NCBI GenBank assembly: GCA_017404725.1
Contig: JAFRBS010000029.1
Coordinates: forward strand, 1 to 64,000
Length of the DNA stretch: 64,000 nt
Direction: 5' to 3'
From: Candidatus Saccharimonadota bacterium
GTDB lineage: Bacteria; Patescibacteriota; Saccharimonadia; Saccharimonadales; Saccharimonadaceae
Each line of letters begins with the position of its first letter. The stretch's first letter is position 1. The notes under the pieces are model-generated. The model made no database searches. It was not told the origin of the DNA and saw only the letters and a list, made by a program, of their open reading frames with translations. Shown here piece by piece: positions 41,859 through 50,396 of this stretch. A program made the position numbers and the translations under genes.

Positions 41859-42535
41859 GCGCTATCCTCTAGCTCGATAAATTCGCCCGGCTTAAGCTCG
41901 CCGAGCTCATATTTCCCGAATACTTTTCGCTCTAAGCTTACGACTGTATACCCTAGCGCCCCAAAAGTCCGCCGAATCTGCCGATTTCGCCCCTCGCTCA
42001 TTTCCACGCGCCATAATTTCCGCGAATCATCCAGGCTAGTCAGTCCGAGCTGCGACTTTCCATCGCTGAGCTCGACCCCAAAATCCGCAATCATCTGCTG
42101 GTGTAACGGCTCAAGCGGACGGTCCAGACCGACCTCATAAACTTTATGCTTTATGAATTTCGGATGGGTCATAGAAAAAGCAAAATCTCCGTCGTTTGTC
42201 AGCAAAATCAGCCCCGAAGAATCCTTATCTAGCCGCCCAACGGTCTTAAGCGCACGGTATTTTTCCGGCAGAAGTTCATAGATCGTCGGGGTGTCGCCCT
42301 GGCGTTTCCTAGAACAAACGTACCCGACCGGCTTATTTAGCGCGAGATAAAAATATACCGCATTAAACGGTACTATACTTCCATTATAGCACACTTTATC
42401 GTTTTTGTCAACCTTTACCCCTGTTACGGCTGGCTTGTCGTTGACCAAAACTTTACCAGCAGAAATCGCCTCATCGGCCTCACGGCGAGAAATCCCCACC
42501 CTCTCCGCTAGGAATTTGTTCAGCCGCACGGACAT
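41855..42535 (-). CDS. 23S/16S rRNA pseudouridine synthase (RluB/RsuA family)
   Basis: The 226-aa protein has an N-terminal S4 RNA-binding domain (RLNKFLAERVGISRREADEAI, residues 4-24). The catalytic part includes ALNKPVGYVCS, VGRLDKDSSGLILLTNDGD (catalytic Asp in RLD) and EGRNRQIRRTF. Members modify 23S rRNA (RluB, RluE, RluF) or 16S rRNA (RsuA), and the exact target cannot be told. It overlaps the response regulator gene by one base (42535) and converges with the FtsA-like gene. Confidence 0.9.
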   Translation of the reverse strand: MSVRLNKFLAERVGISRREADEAISAGKVLVNDKPAVTGVKVDKNDKVCYNGSIVPFNAVYFYLALNKPVGYVCSRKRQGDTPTIYELLPEKYRALKTVGRLDKDSSGLILLTNDGDFAFSMTHPKFIKHKVYEVGLDRPLEPLHQQMIADFGVELSDGKSQLGLTSLDDSRKLWRVEMSEGRNRQIRRTFGALGYTVVSLERKVFGKYELGELKPGEFIELEDSA

Positions 42536-43056
42536 TACGCTACCGGGTTAATCGGCTGTTGCGGCATAGTAGGTTCTGTCGGCGCAACTGCCGCAGCTTG
42601 TGCCGCCGCTACTGGTGCCGCCGCAGCGGCTGGCGCCGCTTCGGCGACCGGAGCTGCCGGTACCGCCGGTTCAGCGGGCGTGGCCGCCTTATCGCCCAAG
42701 ACCTCATGCACTGCATTGACTACGTCTTCGATCCCGACCTGAGACTTGACCAGGTAACGGTCCGCGCCGAGGCTCTCACCACGCTGACGCTGGTCCTCAG
42801 AGGAAAGCGCCGTCATCATGATAACCTTAATATCTTTCGTTTCCGGAGTCGAACGGAGAATGTCCAGCATATCGAACCCCGAAATCTTCGGCATCATCAC
42901 ATCCGAAACGATCAGGACTGGCCGTTCTTTAACTGCTAACGCTAGAGCCTCCTCGCCATCGCCCGCAGACACGACTTCGTACCCCTCAGCGGTCAAGCGG
43001 ATGCTATAAATCTCTCTCAGACTTTGGTCGTCCTCAACTAGCATAATTTTTGACAT
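42535..43056 (-). CDS. CheY-like response regulator with Ala/Pro tail
   Basis: The 173-aa protein has a receiver domain (residues about 3-122): MLVEDDQ with acidic pair, VSDVMMPKISGFDML with the phospho-accepting Asp near 52, MMTAL and VKSQ with the conserved Lys. After it comes a tail rich in Ala, Pro and Val that ends QQPINPVA. No DNA-binding output domain is present. No kinase is adjacent. The pair at 46629-47668 is the nearest two-component set. The ribosome site AGGAGG lies before ATG 43056. The tail may tether or bind a partner. Confidence 0.88.
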   Translation of the reverse strand: MSKIMLVEDDQSLREIYSIRLTAEGYEVVSAGDGEEALALAVKERPVLIVSDVMMPKISGFDMLDILRSTPETKDIKVIMMTALSSEDQRQRGESLGADRYLVKSQVGIEDVVNAVHEVLGDKAATPAEPAVPAAPVAEAAPAAAAAPVAAAQAAAVAPTEPTMPQQPINPVA

Positions 43057-43145
43057 ATTTTCCTCCTAAGCTTAACTCTATTTTACACCACCTTAACCAT
43101 TTTGAAAAGCCTATTTTCGAAAAATGTGGTATAATTACGCCATAT

Positions 43146-44234
43146 ATGCAGTATCTCGCGATATTAGGACGGCAGCCAGAAATTTCTCTGGCGGAACTTC
43201 TAGCACAATTTGAAAATGTGCGGAAGATTTCTGATGTCGTCGCGACTTTCGAGAGCGAGAAGGCTCCGGATTTGAGCCGGTTTGGCGGCAGTTTGAAATT
43301 TGGGCAAAAATTAGACGTCTCAGCGGTGGAATTTCTGGCGAATTTTCCAGAGGGGAAGATCACGCTCGGCGTTTCGGACTATTCTAAAAAGGCCAGCTCG
43401 CGCTCGGCGCAAGCAGAGGCTTTGAGACTGAAGCGCATTTTGAAGAGACAGGGAAGATCTGTGCGGGTTTTGCCGAACACGAACGGCCCGGCGATTTCTA
43501 CCGCCGCCGCGCATCATGAAGGGCTAGGCACAAAGTCGCGGCGAGCGGAGATCATGCTCGTCGGAAGAGATCAATATTTCTCGCTTGGTGCCCAAAATAT
43601 CACGGCGTACGCTCGCCGCGACCGCGCGCGGCCGGCGCGTGATGCCAAAGTCGGCATGCTCCCGCCGAAGTTAGCGCAGATTTTAATCAATCTCTGCGGC
43701 CCCCTAAAGCCGGCCGCGCGCATCCTCGACCCGTTCTGTGGCACCGGCGTCGTCCTCCAGGAAGCCCTGCTTATGGGCTACCGCGCCTACGGCACCGACC
43801 TTTCCGACCGTATGATCGAATACAGTCGGAGGAATCTCCGATGGCTAGAAGAAAGCAACTTTTATTTAGCCATCGGTGATGCCACCGATTTTATTTGGCA
43901 ACAGCCGATCGACGCGGTCGTCTTCGAAGGCTACCTCGGCCCTCCCATGTCCAACCCCCCTGCCGAAATCAAACTAAAAGAGGTAAAACAAGAGCTAAAA
44001 TCCCTATATCACAATGTTTTCAAGAACTTGTCAAGTCAGCTAGAAAGCGGAACTCCCGTCGTAATGGCCATTCCAGCTTGGCTCCGCCCAGATGGCAGCT
44101 ATTCTCGCCTAAATCTACTTGACGAAATAGAAAAACTGGGCTATAATGTAAAAAAGGACTCTGGGTCTGGCTTATTGTATGCTCGCGCAGGACAAGTCGT
44201 GGCCCGGGAAATATTAATTTTAAGGAAGAAATAA
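43146..44234 (+). CDS. THUMP-type RNA guanosine methyltransferase-like protein
   Basis: The 362-aa protein begins MQYLAILGRQPEISLAELLA. Its N-terminal half resembles NFLD/THUMP tRNA-binding regions. The C-terminal Rossmann methyltransferase has ARILDPFCGTGVVLQEALLMGYRAYGTDL (motif I) at about 190-218. The Trm11/TrmG10 family makes m2G10 in tRNA. The expected motif IV D-PPY is altered to FEGYLGPPMS, so activity is uncertain. I start at ATG 43146, 12 nt after TATAAT. The longer ORF start at 43050 overlaps the divergent regulator promoter. rpmA follows at once. Confidence 0.75.
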   Translation: MQYLAILGRQPEISLAELLAQFENVRKISDVVATFESEKAPDLSRFGGSLKFGQKLDVSAVEFLANFPEGKITLGVSDYSKKASSRSAQAEALRLKRILKRQGRSVRVLPNTNGPAISTAAAHHEGLGTKSRRAEIMLVGRDQYFSLGAQNITAYARRDRARPARDAKVGMLPPKLAQILINLCGPLKPAARILDPFCGTGVVLQEALLMGYRAYGTDLSDRMIEYSRRNLRWLEESNFYLAIGDATDFIWQQPIDAVVFEGYLGPPMSNPPAEIKLKEVKQELKSLYHNVFKNLSSQLESGTPVVMAIPAWLRPDGSYSRLNLLDEIEKLGYNVKKDSGSGLLYARAGQVVAREILILRKK

Positions 44235-44235
44235 G

Positions 44236-44508
44236 ATGTCACATGTTAAAGCTGGTGGTAGCTCAAAAAACATCCACAACAATGCTGGTCAGCGCCTAGG
44301 CGTTAAGCGTTTTGGTGGCCAAAAAGTTCGAAACGGCGAGGTTCTCGTCCGCCAGACTGGTAGCACTAAAATTGCCGGCCCAGGTACCTACATGTCGCGA
44401 AACTTTACTATCCACGCTGCGAAAGACGGTGTCGTCACTTTCGTGAAGACGAAAAAGACCCATTTTTCCGGTAAAAGTGTTCCGCGCGTGCGTGTAGAAG
44501 TGCGCTAA
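44236..44508 (+). CDS. rpmA: 50S ribosomal protein L27
   Basis: L27 reaches toward the peptidyl-transferase centre. The 90-aa protein has KAGGSSKNIHNNAGQRLGVKRFGGQ, then VLVRQTGSTKIAGPGTYMSRNFTIHAAKDGVV. There is one base between the methyltransferase stop and this ATG, with AAGGAAG upstream. The usual neighbour rplU (L21) is absent, and xseA follows one base after the stop. Confidence 0.97.
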   Translation: MSHVKAGGSSKNIHNNAGQRLGVKRFGGQKVRNGEVLVRQTGSTKIAGPGTYMSRNFTIHAAKDGVVTFVKTKKTHFSGKSVPRVRVEVR

Positions 44509-44509
44509 A

Positions 44510-45532
44510 ATGCTAGAGACTCCAAAGTTTTCCGTTTCCGAATTCCTAGAAGTTCTGAACCAAACTTTGGAGTATTCTTATGCCAGCATCTTAGTTGAAG
44601 GCGAAGTTTCTGGTTTTAAAGTCAACCAGGGAAAGTGGGTCTTTTTCGACCTCAAAGACGAACAGGGTAGCATCAGCTGTTTCATGCCACTTTGGGAACT
44701 TCGCACCGAATTAGAAGACGGTATGAAAGTCGTTGTGCGTGGCTTTCCAAAGGTCACGAACTGGGGCAAATTCTCCTTTACGGTTCGCCAAATTATGCCG
44801 GTCGGCGAGGGCAGCATTAAAAAGAGCTTCGAAAAATTGAAGGCCAAATTAGAAAAAGAAGGCCTGTTCGACCCTGCGAAAAAGCGTTCACTCCCAGAAA
44901 ACTTAACCAAAATCGGCGTGATTTCCTCGACTTCCGCCGCTGGCTATGCGGATTTTTGCAAAATTATCAACGCGCGCTGGGGCGGACTAGATATTCAAGT
45001 TTGTCATACCCAGGTCCAAGGCTTAATCGCCCCAGATCAAATCATTCGCGCCCTGAAATATTTAAACGAGCGCCAAGAGGTCCAGGTCATCGCCATCATC
45101 CGCGGCGGCGGCTCGGCGGACGATTTGGCTTGTTTTAACGACGAGGCGTTAGTTCGTGCCATCGCCGCCTCGAAAATACCGGTTATCACCGGTATTGGTC
45201 ACGAAATCGACGAGTCGCTTTCGGACCTCGCCGCCGACATCCGCGCCTCGACTCCGAGTAACTGCGCGGAGCTATTGTCGAAGGATCGTAAAACTGAACA
45301 GATCGAGGACCAAATTCGCACGATTCGAACGAAAATTGATACCGAATTTTCTGCCGCCGAAAATAAAATCGCCGCGACCCTACGAATTCTCGAAAGTCTG
45401 AACCCAGATTTAATTCTTTCCCGCGGTTACGCAATTTTATCTGGCAAATTAGAACTCGGAAATGTTGTAAAAATTACAACAAAAGACAAGAAACTGAGCG
45501 CTGAAATCAAGGAAATTAAAGAAAGGAGATAA
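44510..45532 (+). CDS. xseA: Exodeoxyribonuclease VII large subunit
   Basis: The ExoVII large subunit degrades single-stranded DNA. The 340-aa protein has the N-terminal OB fold (FSVSEFLEVLNQTLEYSYASILVEGEVSGF, WVFFDLKDEQGSISCFM) and the catalytic domain (IGVISSTSAAGYADF, IAIIRGGGSADDLACFND, VITGIGHEIDESLSDLAAD). The C-terminal coiled-coil region is much shorter than in the 456-aa E. coli protein. It is followed by xseB after one base, so both subunits are co-expressed. Confidence 0.95.
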   Translation: MLETPKFSVSEFLEVLNQTLEYSYASILVEGEVSGFKVNQGKWVFFDLKDEQGSISCFMPLWELRTELEDGMKVVVRGFPKVTNWGKFSFTVRQIMPVGEGSIKKSFEKLKAKLEKEGLFDPAKKRSLPENLTKIGVISSTSAAGYADFCKIINARWGGLDIQVCHTQVQGLIAPDQIIRALKYLNERQEVQVIAIIRGGGSADDLACFNDEALVRAIAASKIPVITGIGHEIDESLSDLAADIRASTPSNCAELLSKDRKTEQIEDQIRTIRTKIDTEFSAAENKIAATLRILESLNPDLILSRGYAILSGKLELGNVVKITTKDKKLSAEIKEIKERR

Positions 45533-45533
45533 A

Positions 45534-45734
45534 ATGCCTGAAAAAAGATCAATTAACCAAAAAATCGACGAGTTAAATGCCAGCGTAGACTGGTTTTACG
45601 GGGATAATTTTTCTTTAGAAGATGCTCCGAAAAAATACGAAGAGGCGGTTAAACTCGCCAAAGATATTGAAAAGGATTTGAAGACTTTGAAAAACAAAAT
45701 CGAAGTAGTAGACAAAGACTTTTCAAAAGAATAA
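45534..45734 (+). CDS. xseB: Exodeoxyribonuclease VII small subunit
   Basis: The 66-aa protein is predicted to form two helices (IDELNASVDWFYGDNFSLEDAPKKYEEAVKLAKDIEKDL), which matches XseB. It binds the coiled coil of the large subunit. AAAGGAG lies inside the end of xseA, so translation is coupled. Confidence 0.92.
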   Translation: MPEKRSINQKIDELNASVDWFYGDNFSLEDAPKKYEEAVKLAKDIEKDLKTLKNKIEVVDKDFSKE

Positions 45735-45755
45735 ACATAAGCTATAATATATATT

Positions 45756-46589
45756 ATGGAAAATGGGCAAAATCCTGGGTTTATCCCGCAACCAAATCAA
45801 CCACAACCAAATCCGCAGCCAAACACCTTCGCGACTGGCCAGTTCCAGAGTGCGCAGGCGACGACTCCGGTTTTTAACGCCGGGAACGCTATTCCGCAGG
45901 TCGGAAATAACGCCGTATCTGCTGCTTCGCCGATTTCTGAAGATCGCCGGCCGCTGACTTTTATCGTCATTATCGTTATCGTTTCGCTTATCGCGGTGAC
46001 TTTTGTCGGCCTGTTTATTTGGATGGCTTCGCAGTATTCTTCCGTTTCTAGCGATGTTAACGGCCAGATTAAAGAGGCCGTCGCCGTCGCCGTAAACGAA
46101 AATACTGAAAAATTAGAGTCCGATTTCGCTGAGCGTGAAAAATCCCCGTATAAGACTTTTTCCGGTCCGGCGGATTATGGCGAACTTTCGTTTAAATACC
46201 CAAAAACCTGGAGCGTCTATATCGCGAAAGATACTTCGGCAAGCTCGTCGAGCGGCGATTTTGAGGCTTACTTAAACCCAGACGTTGTCCAGCCGATCAG
46301 CAACGAAACGATTAATGCCCTGCGCGTGACGATCAAAAATTCTTCGTATGATACCGTCGCAAAACAATACGAGAGCCAGATCAAATCCGGAAAACTTACG
46401 ACTACCGTCTATAAAGTCAACGGCGAAAATGCGAATGTTTATACCGGCGAGCTCCAGGGCAGCAATAAACTCCAGGGCATCTTTGCCATTTTGAAAATTC
46501 GCGATAAGACCGCGGTCATCCAAACTGATGCTATGGTCTTCGAAAAAGATTTCTATAACGTTCTCGACAGCGTAACTTATAAATCATAA
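45756..46589 (+). CDS. Membrane-anchored hypothetical protein, 277 aa
   Basis: The N-terminal 60 residues are Pro/Gln/Asn-rich (PNQPQPNPQPNTFATGQFQS). One membrane helix lies at about 68-91 (FIVIIVIVSLIAVTFVGLFIWMA), then a short helical linker and an outside domain (about 130-277) with YGELSFKYPKTWSVYIAKD, which resembles PsbP-like lipoprotein domains in general shape. The same layout (low-complexity N-terminus, one helix, outside domain) is seen in 13469-14764 and 55535-57097. The function is unknown. ATG 45756 follows GCTATAATATATATT. Confidence 0.65.
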   Translation: MENGQNPGFIPQPNQPQPNPQPNTFATGQFQSAQATTPVFNAGNAIPQVGNNAVSAASPISEDRRPLTFIVIIVIVSLIAVTFVGLFIWMASQYSSVSSDVNGQIKEAVAVAVNENTEKLESDFAEREKSPYKTFSGPADYGELSFKYPKTWSVYIAKDTSASSSSGDFEAYLNPDVVQPISNETINALRVTIKNSSYDTVAKQYESQIKSGKLTTTVYKVNGENANVYTGELQGSNKLQGIFAILKIRDKTAVIQTDAMVFEKDFYNVLDSVTYKS

Positions 46590-46628
46590 TCGTTTTTCAG
46601 TCAGCCCAGCCTGTGCTAAAATAGAGTT

Positions 46629-47321
46629 ATGGAAAGTGAGGTAAACGGTATTTTGGTGGCAGCGCACGAGCTTAAAGCTCCGCTCGCCCTCCTGCGCCAG
46701 CTCGCTTTTTCGCTTGAACTCGCCGAAGATGATGTCGATGCGCGCAAAAAAATTCAATCCCAGATGATCGATATTTCCGACCGCGCGATTAAGCAAGTTT
46801 CCGATCTTACGAAAATCGCTCGCCTAGAAGATGGGTTGTTTGACCTCGAGCCGGTTGCGATTCGCGGCGTTTGCGACGAAGTTACCGCTGAACTTCGCCA
46901 TCTCTTCCGCTATAACCATCGCAAACTTGAGATTTCCTATACGAACCGTTCGCGCTTGGTCGTGGCGAATCGCGATTTATTATATAGCGTAGTTTATAAT
47001 TTTTGCCTAAACGCCATGCATTATTCAGACGAAGAAACTTTCTCGACGATGTCTGTGAAAGATTATCATGATAAGGTTCGGCTTTCGGTTCGCGATTTTG
47101 GACCGAGTTTGCCGACCGATGTTTGGCAAAGTCTAAAAAAAGGTTGGGTCGAAAAACCGACTTCGATTGCTATGCGCCCGGGCAGTTCCGGTCTCGGGCT
47201 TTATATCGCCTCGAAATTTTCGCAGTATATGGACGCGAACGTTGGCGCCGTTCGTCATCGCGACGGCACGAGTTTCTTTGTTGACTTGCCAATTTCTAAA
47301 CAAGCGAGTTTATTTTCATGA
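46629..47321 (+). CDS. Soluble histidine kinase
   Basis: The 230-aa protein has no membrane segment or sensor domain. An H-box AAHELKAPLALLRQLAF puts the phospho-accepting His at about residue 13. A HATPase_c domain follows with N-box YSVVYNFCLNAMHYS, G1 VRDFGP and G2 SSGLGLYIASKF. It overlaps the response regulator at 47318 by four bases, so they form a two-component pair. With no sensor domain, the input must come from another protein. TAAAAT precedes ATG 46629 by about 7 nt. Confidence 0.9.
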   Translation: MESEVNGILVAAHELKAPLALLRQLAFSLELAEDDVDARKKIQSQMIDISDRAIKQVSDLTKIARLEDGLFDLEPVAIRGVCDEVTAELRHLFRYNHRKLEISYTNRSRLVVANRDLLYSVVYNFCLNAMHYSDEETFSTMSVKDYHDKVRLSVRDFGPSLPTDVWQSLKKGWVEKPTSIAMRPGSSGLGLYIASKFSQYMDANVGAVRHRDGTSFFVDLPISKQASLFS

Positions 47322-47668
47322 TATTTATTATTGATGACGATCACGAAATGGCGGAATGTATCGCCCGCGCGGTCAGGCCTAACGAGGCTCGCATTTTTAA
47401 AGATACCATCGCCGCGATTTCCGCGCTCGACGAAGGGGAATTGCCGAGTCTGATTTTTCTAGATATTTTATTGGACGGCCCGGACGGCTTCACTTTTCTA
47501 AACGAACTAAGTTCCTATTCCGACACCGCAAAAATCCCAGTCGTAATTATTTCATCTTTAAATCTTGCGCAGAAATCGCTGGAAAATTACGGCGTCGTCG
47601 GTGTTTTAGACAAGGCTATGATGACGCCGAAAGATATTCAGAAATTTGTTAAACGGGAGCTTTCATAA
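47318..47668 (+). CDS. Single-domain response regulator
   Basis: The 116-aa protein is a bare receiver: IIDDDHE with the acidic pair, IFLDILLDGPDGFTFLNEL with phospho-Asp near 50, VVIISSL and LDKAMM with Lys near 98. It has no output domain. It is translationally coupled to the kinase at 46629 and ends one base before recO. It may act by protein contact like CheY or pass phosphate on, possibly to the CheY-like protein at 42535. That link is inferred. Confidence 0.9.
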   Translation: MIFIIDDDHEMAECIARAVRPNEARIFKDTIAAISALDEGELPSLIFLDILLDGPDGFTFLNELSSYSDTAKIPVVIISSLNLAQKSLENYGVVGVLDKAMMTPKDIQKFVKRELS

Positions 47669-48364
47669 ATGCCCAGCAATACGAAAAAAGCCACCGATTT
47701 AAAAACCGAGGCCATCGTCCTTCGTCGCACCAACATCGGCGAGGCGGACCGGCTAATTAACCTCTTAACGCCCGGCGGAAAACTTACCGTAAAAGCTCGC
47801 TCGGTCCGAAAAGAAAAGTCCCGCCTCGCCGGCGGAATTGAGATGTTTTGTCTGTCTCAGGTCGGCATCCATCAGAGCCAAAAAACTGGAAATAACATTT
47901 TAACTTCCGCGAAGATGATAAAGTTTTACGAAAATATCCTAGCCGACCTTCCGCGTTTGGAGTTTGCTTCGGAAATTTTGCGTCAAATTTCTAAAGCCGC
48001 CGAACAGACGGATAGCCCGGAATATTTCGAAATCACTCGCGAATGTCTAGAAGCCCTAGACAAAAAAGTTTCGCCGGACGTCGTTTCCGCCTGGTTTTAT
48101 TTTAATCTCGTTCGCATAAAAGGCGAGCAGGTAAATCTCGTTTCTGACACAAATGGGGAACCGTTAAGTCCTGAAGAAACCTACGTCTGGGACAGCGCCG
48201 ACCTTAGTCTCCGTCCCCTGCCGAAAGGTCGGATTTCCGCGCCAGAAATTAAAATCATGCGACTGATGTTATCCAGTTCCCTTTCCCTGGTTTCGCGCAT
48301 CGAGAAAATCGAAGACTATATTCCCGAAGTTCTATACATTGCGAAATCGCTAAATCAGTTGTAA
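47669..48364 (+). CDS. recO: DNA repair protein RecO
   Basis: RecO helps load RecA on SSB-coated DNA. The 231-aa protein has an N-terminal OB fold (KTEAIVLRRTNIGEADRLINLLTPGGKLTVKARSVRK) and a helical C-terminal domain, with no clear zinc-finger Cys cluster. It directly follows the regulator gene and lies just upstream of glyS, an arrangement found in many bacteria. Confidence 0.9.
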   Translation: MPSNTKKATDLKTEAIVLRRTNIGEADRLINLLTPGGKLTVKARSVRKEKSRLAGGIEMFCLSQVGIHQSQKTGNNILTSAKMIKFYENILADLPRLEFASEILRQISKAAEQTDSPEYFEITRECLEALDKKVSPDVVSAWFYFNLVRIKGEQVNLVSDTNGEPLSPEETYVWDSADLSLRPLPKGRISAPEIKIMRLMLSSSLSLVSRIEKIEDYIPEVLYIAKSLNQL

Positions 48365-48373
48365 AATATAAGT

Positions 48374-49735
48374 ATGAATAATCTAGAAGATATTGTAAGT
48401 TTATGTAAGCGTCGCGGCTTTATTTTTCCAGGCTCGGATGTTTACGGCGGCTTTGCTGGGACTTGGGACTTTGGTCCGCTCGGCGTGAGTTTAAAGAAAA
48501 AAATTATGGATGAATGGTGGAAATTTTGGGTCGAGGATCGCGATGATATGTACGGCATCGATGCGGCGATTTTGATGAATCCTAGAACTTGGGTTGCTTC
48601 TGGCCATACCGCGACTTTTGCCGATCCGCTAGTTGAATGTAAAGACTGTCACGGTCGTTTCCGCGCCGATAAAATTACTGACGGAATTACCGAGTCGGTC
48701 ACGACCGAAGAATTCCAGGCTCTGAACGTAAAATGTCCTACTTGCGGCAAAACCGATTGGGGCCCGATTCGTAAGTTTAATATGATGTTTGAAACTCATG
48801 TTGGCGCCGTTTTGCCAGAAGATGTAAACGGCGACGAGAACGCGAAGGCGTTCGCCGAAAAATCGGTCGCTTATCTTCGTCCAGAAACCGCGCAGGGAAT
48901 CTTCACGAATTATAAAAATGTCGTCGATACGTTATACCCAGATTTGCCATTTGGCTTAGCCCAGCAAGGAAAGGCTTTTCGAAACGAAATCTCTCCGCGC
49001 GATTTTATTCTGCGCGACCGCGAGTGTTCGCAGATGGAAATTGAGTATTTCGTCCGCCCAGACGATTGGGAAAATCAGTTTGAAAAATTACTCGCCGAAA
49101 ATCACGAGTTCTTAGAAAAGAACATGGGTCTTCCGGCCGATAAAATTAAAGACTACGAAGTCCCGGCCGACGACCGCGCGCATTATTCCAAGCGCACGAT
49201 TGACTTTATGTTCGAATATCCAAACGGCGAGGAAGAGCTGATGGGCTTGGCCTATCGTACGGATTTTGATTTACAAAACATCGCCCGCGAATCCGGAAAG
49301 TCCATGGAATATCGCGACAAGAATAGCGGGGAAAGCTTCGTTCCGCACGTCATCGAGCCTTCGATTGGTGTCGAGCGTTTATTCCTTGCTGTTTTATCTG
49401 CGGCTTATGCCGAAGAGGAAATCGACGGAGGGAAACGCATCGTTTTAAAACTGCCGGAGAATCTTGCACCGTATAAGTTCTGTGTTTCCCCGCTCTTAAA
49501 GAATAAGCCAGAGCTCGTCGAAAAAGCCCGAGAGGTTTATAATCTTCTTCGCAAAAAATACGGCAACGTTACTTGGGACGATTCCGGCAATATCGGCAAA
49601 CGCTATCGTAAACAAGACGAAATTGGCACCCCGAAATGCGTGGTTATCGATTTCGACACGCTAGAAGATAACACGGTCACTATTCGCAACCGTGATACAA
49701 CTACGCAGGAGCGCATAAAAATAAGTAGTTTGTAA
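48374..49735 (+). CDS. glyS: Glycyl-tRNA synthetase (dimeric type)
   Basis: The 453-aa protein is the alpha2-type glycyl-tRNA synthetase. It has GFAGTWDFGPLGVSLKK, a CKDC...CPTC zinc-binding pair near 97-130, motif 2 FRNEISPRDFILRDRECSQMEIEYF, and motif 3 PSIGVERLFLA. The C-terminal anticodon domain (YKFCVSPLLKNKPELVEKAREVY) is complete. Its last codons and stop form the left arm of the inverted repeat at 49711-49837. Confidence 0.96.
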   Translation: MNNLEDIVSLCKRRGFIFPGSDVYGGFAGTWDFGPLGVSLKKKIMDEWWKFWVEDRDDMYGIDAAILMNPRTWVASGHTATFADPLVECKDCHGRFRADKITDGITESVTTEEFQALNVKCPTCGKTDWGPIRKFNMMFETHVGAVLPEDVNGDENAKAFAEKSVAYLRPETAQGIFTNYKNVVDTLYPDLPFGLAQQGKAFRNEISPRDFILRDRECSQMEIEYFVRPDDWENQFEKLLAENHEFLEKNMGLPADKIKDYEVPADDRAHYSKRTIDFMFEYPNGEEELMGLAYRTDFDLQNIARESGKSMEYRDKNSGESFVPHVIEPSIGVERLFLAVLSAAYAEEEIDGGKRIVLKLPENLAPYKFCVSPLLKNKPELVEKAREVYNLLRKKYGNVTWDDSGNIGKRYRKQDEIGTPKCVVIDFDTLEDNTVTIRNRDTTTQERIKISSL

Positions 49736-49837
49736 AATATAATGAGATTTAGAACAGATTTGAGCGCGTAATTTTTACAATTTATTGTAAAAATTACAAG
49801 CGCTCAAGTCCATTTTACAAACTACTTATTTTATGCG
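49711..49837. repeat. Structured terminator-loop element, copy 2
   Basis: Outer arms of about 27 bp span the stop codons of both convergent genes (glyS end GCGCATAAAAATAAGTAG type, ppa end CTACTTATTTTATGCG type). Inside are the bulge TAATGAGATTTAGA (49740-49753) and stems TTTGAGCGC/GCGCTCAAG and GTAATTTTTAC/GTAAAAATTAC with a short AATTTATT loop. The bulge and stem positions match copy 1 at 38930-39097. Confidence 0.75.
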
Positions 49838-50358
49838 TTCCAACGCTTAATTGCATCAGCAATCACCTGCTTCGCTTCCGCAATATCGCCAAACTTCTCG
49901 ACTTTCGTCGTTCCCGGCTTCTTGAGATCCTTGTAATGATTGAAGTGAAACTCAATTTGCTCCAAAGTTCGCTTTGGCAAATCTTCAAGCGTCTGATAGC
50001 AATCGCCATTATTGCGGTCGTCCGCCGGCACGCAGATAATCTTATCATCTACTTCCCCGTCGTCAACAAATTTCATTACGCCGAGAATTCTCGCGGCGGT
50101 GTAAACGCCGGTCGTGAGCGGCTGGTCGGTAATTAATAGCACATCGAGTTCGTCGCCGTCTTCATCCAAGGTCTGCGGAATAAACCCATAGTTACAAGGC
50201 TTCGCAAACGCCATTGGCTCTACGCGGTCAAGCATGAAGCAAGCTTTTTCCCTGTCCCACTCAATTTTATGATTCGATCCAGTCGGAATCTCAACGACGA
50301 CGTTGATTTCCCCGTTTTCATAATCCCCCGGTTCTAAGATTTTGTTAAAATCTGCCAT
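49831..50358 (-). CDS. ppa: Inorganic pyrophosphatase
   Basis: Ppa hydrolyses pyrophosphate to drive biosynthesis. The 175-aa family I enzyme shows VVVEIPTGSNHKIEWD, YGFIPQTLDEDGDELDVLLIT (metal-binding Asp cluster, PROSITE-like DGDELDV) and VCVPADDRN. It has normal length. The start ATG 50358 has AAAAGGAG upstream and is divergent from the ABC exporter. Confidence 0.96.
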   Translation of the reverse strand: MADFNKILEPGDYENGEINVVVEIPTGSNHKIEWDREKACFMLDRVEPMAFAKPCNYGFIPQTLDEDGDELDVLLITDQPLTTGVYTAARILGVMKFVDDGEVDDKIICVPADDRNNGDCYQTLEDLPKRTLEQIEFHFNHYKDLKKPGTTKVEKFGDIAEAKQVIADAIKRWNA

Positions 50359-50396
50359 ATTATCTCCTTTTACATAGTATATGATATAATATTTTT

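Noticed and set aside
18166-47320. UGA recoded as glycine (Gracilibacteria/SR1 code).
   Set aside because: TGA ends genes in coupled ATGA overlaps at 18166, 34148 and 47318, and full-length housekeeping genes contain no in-frame TGA.
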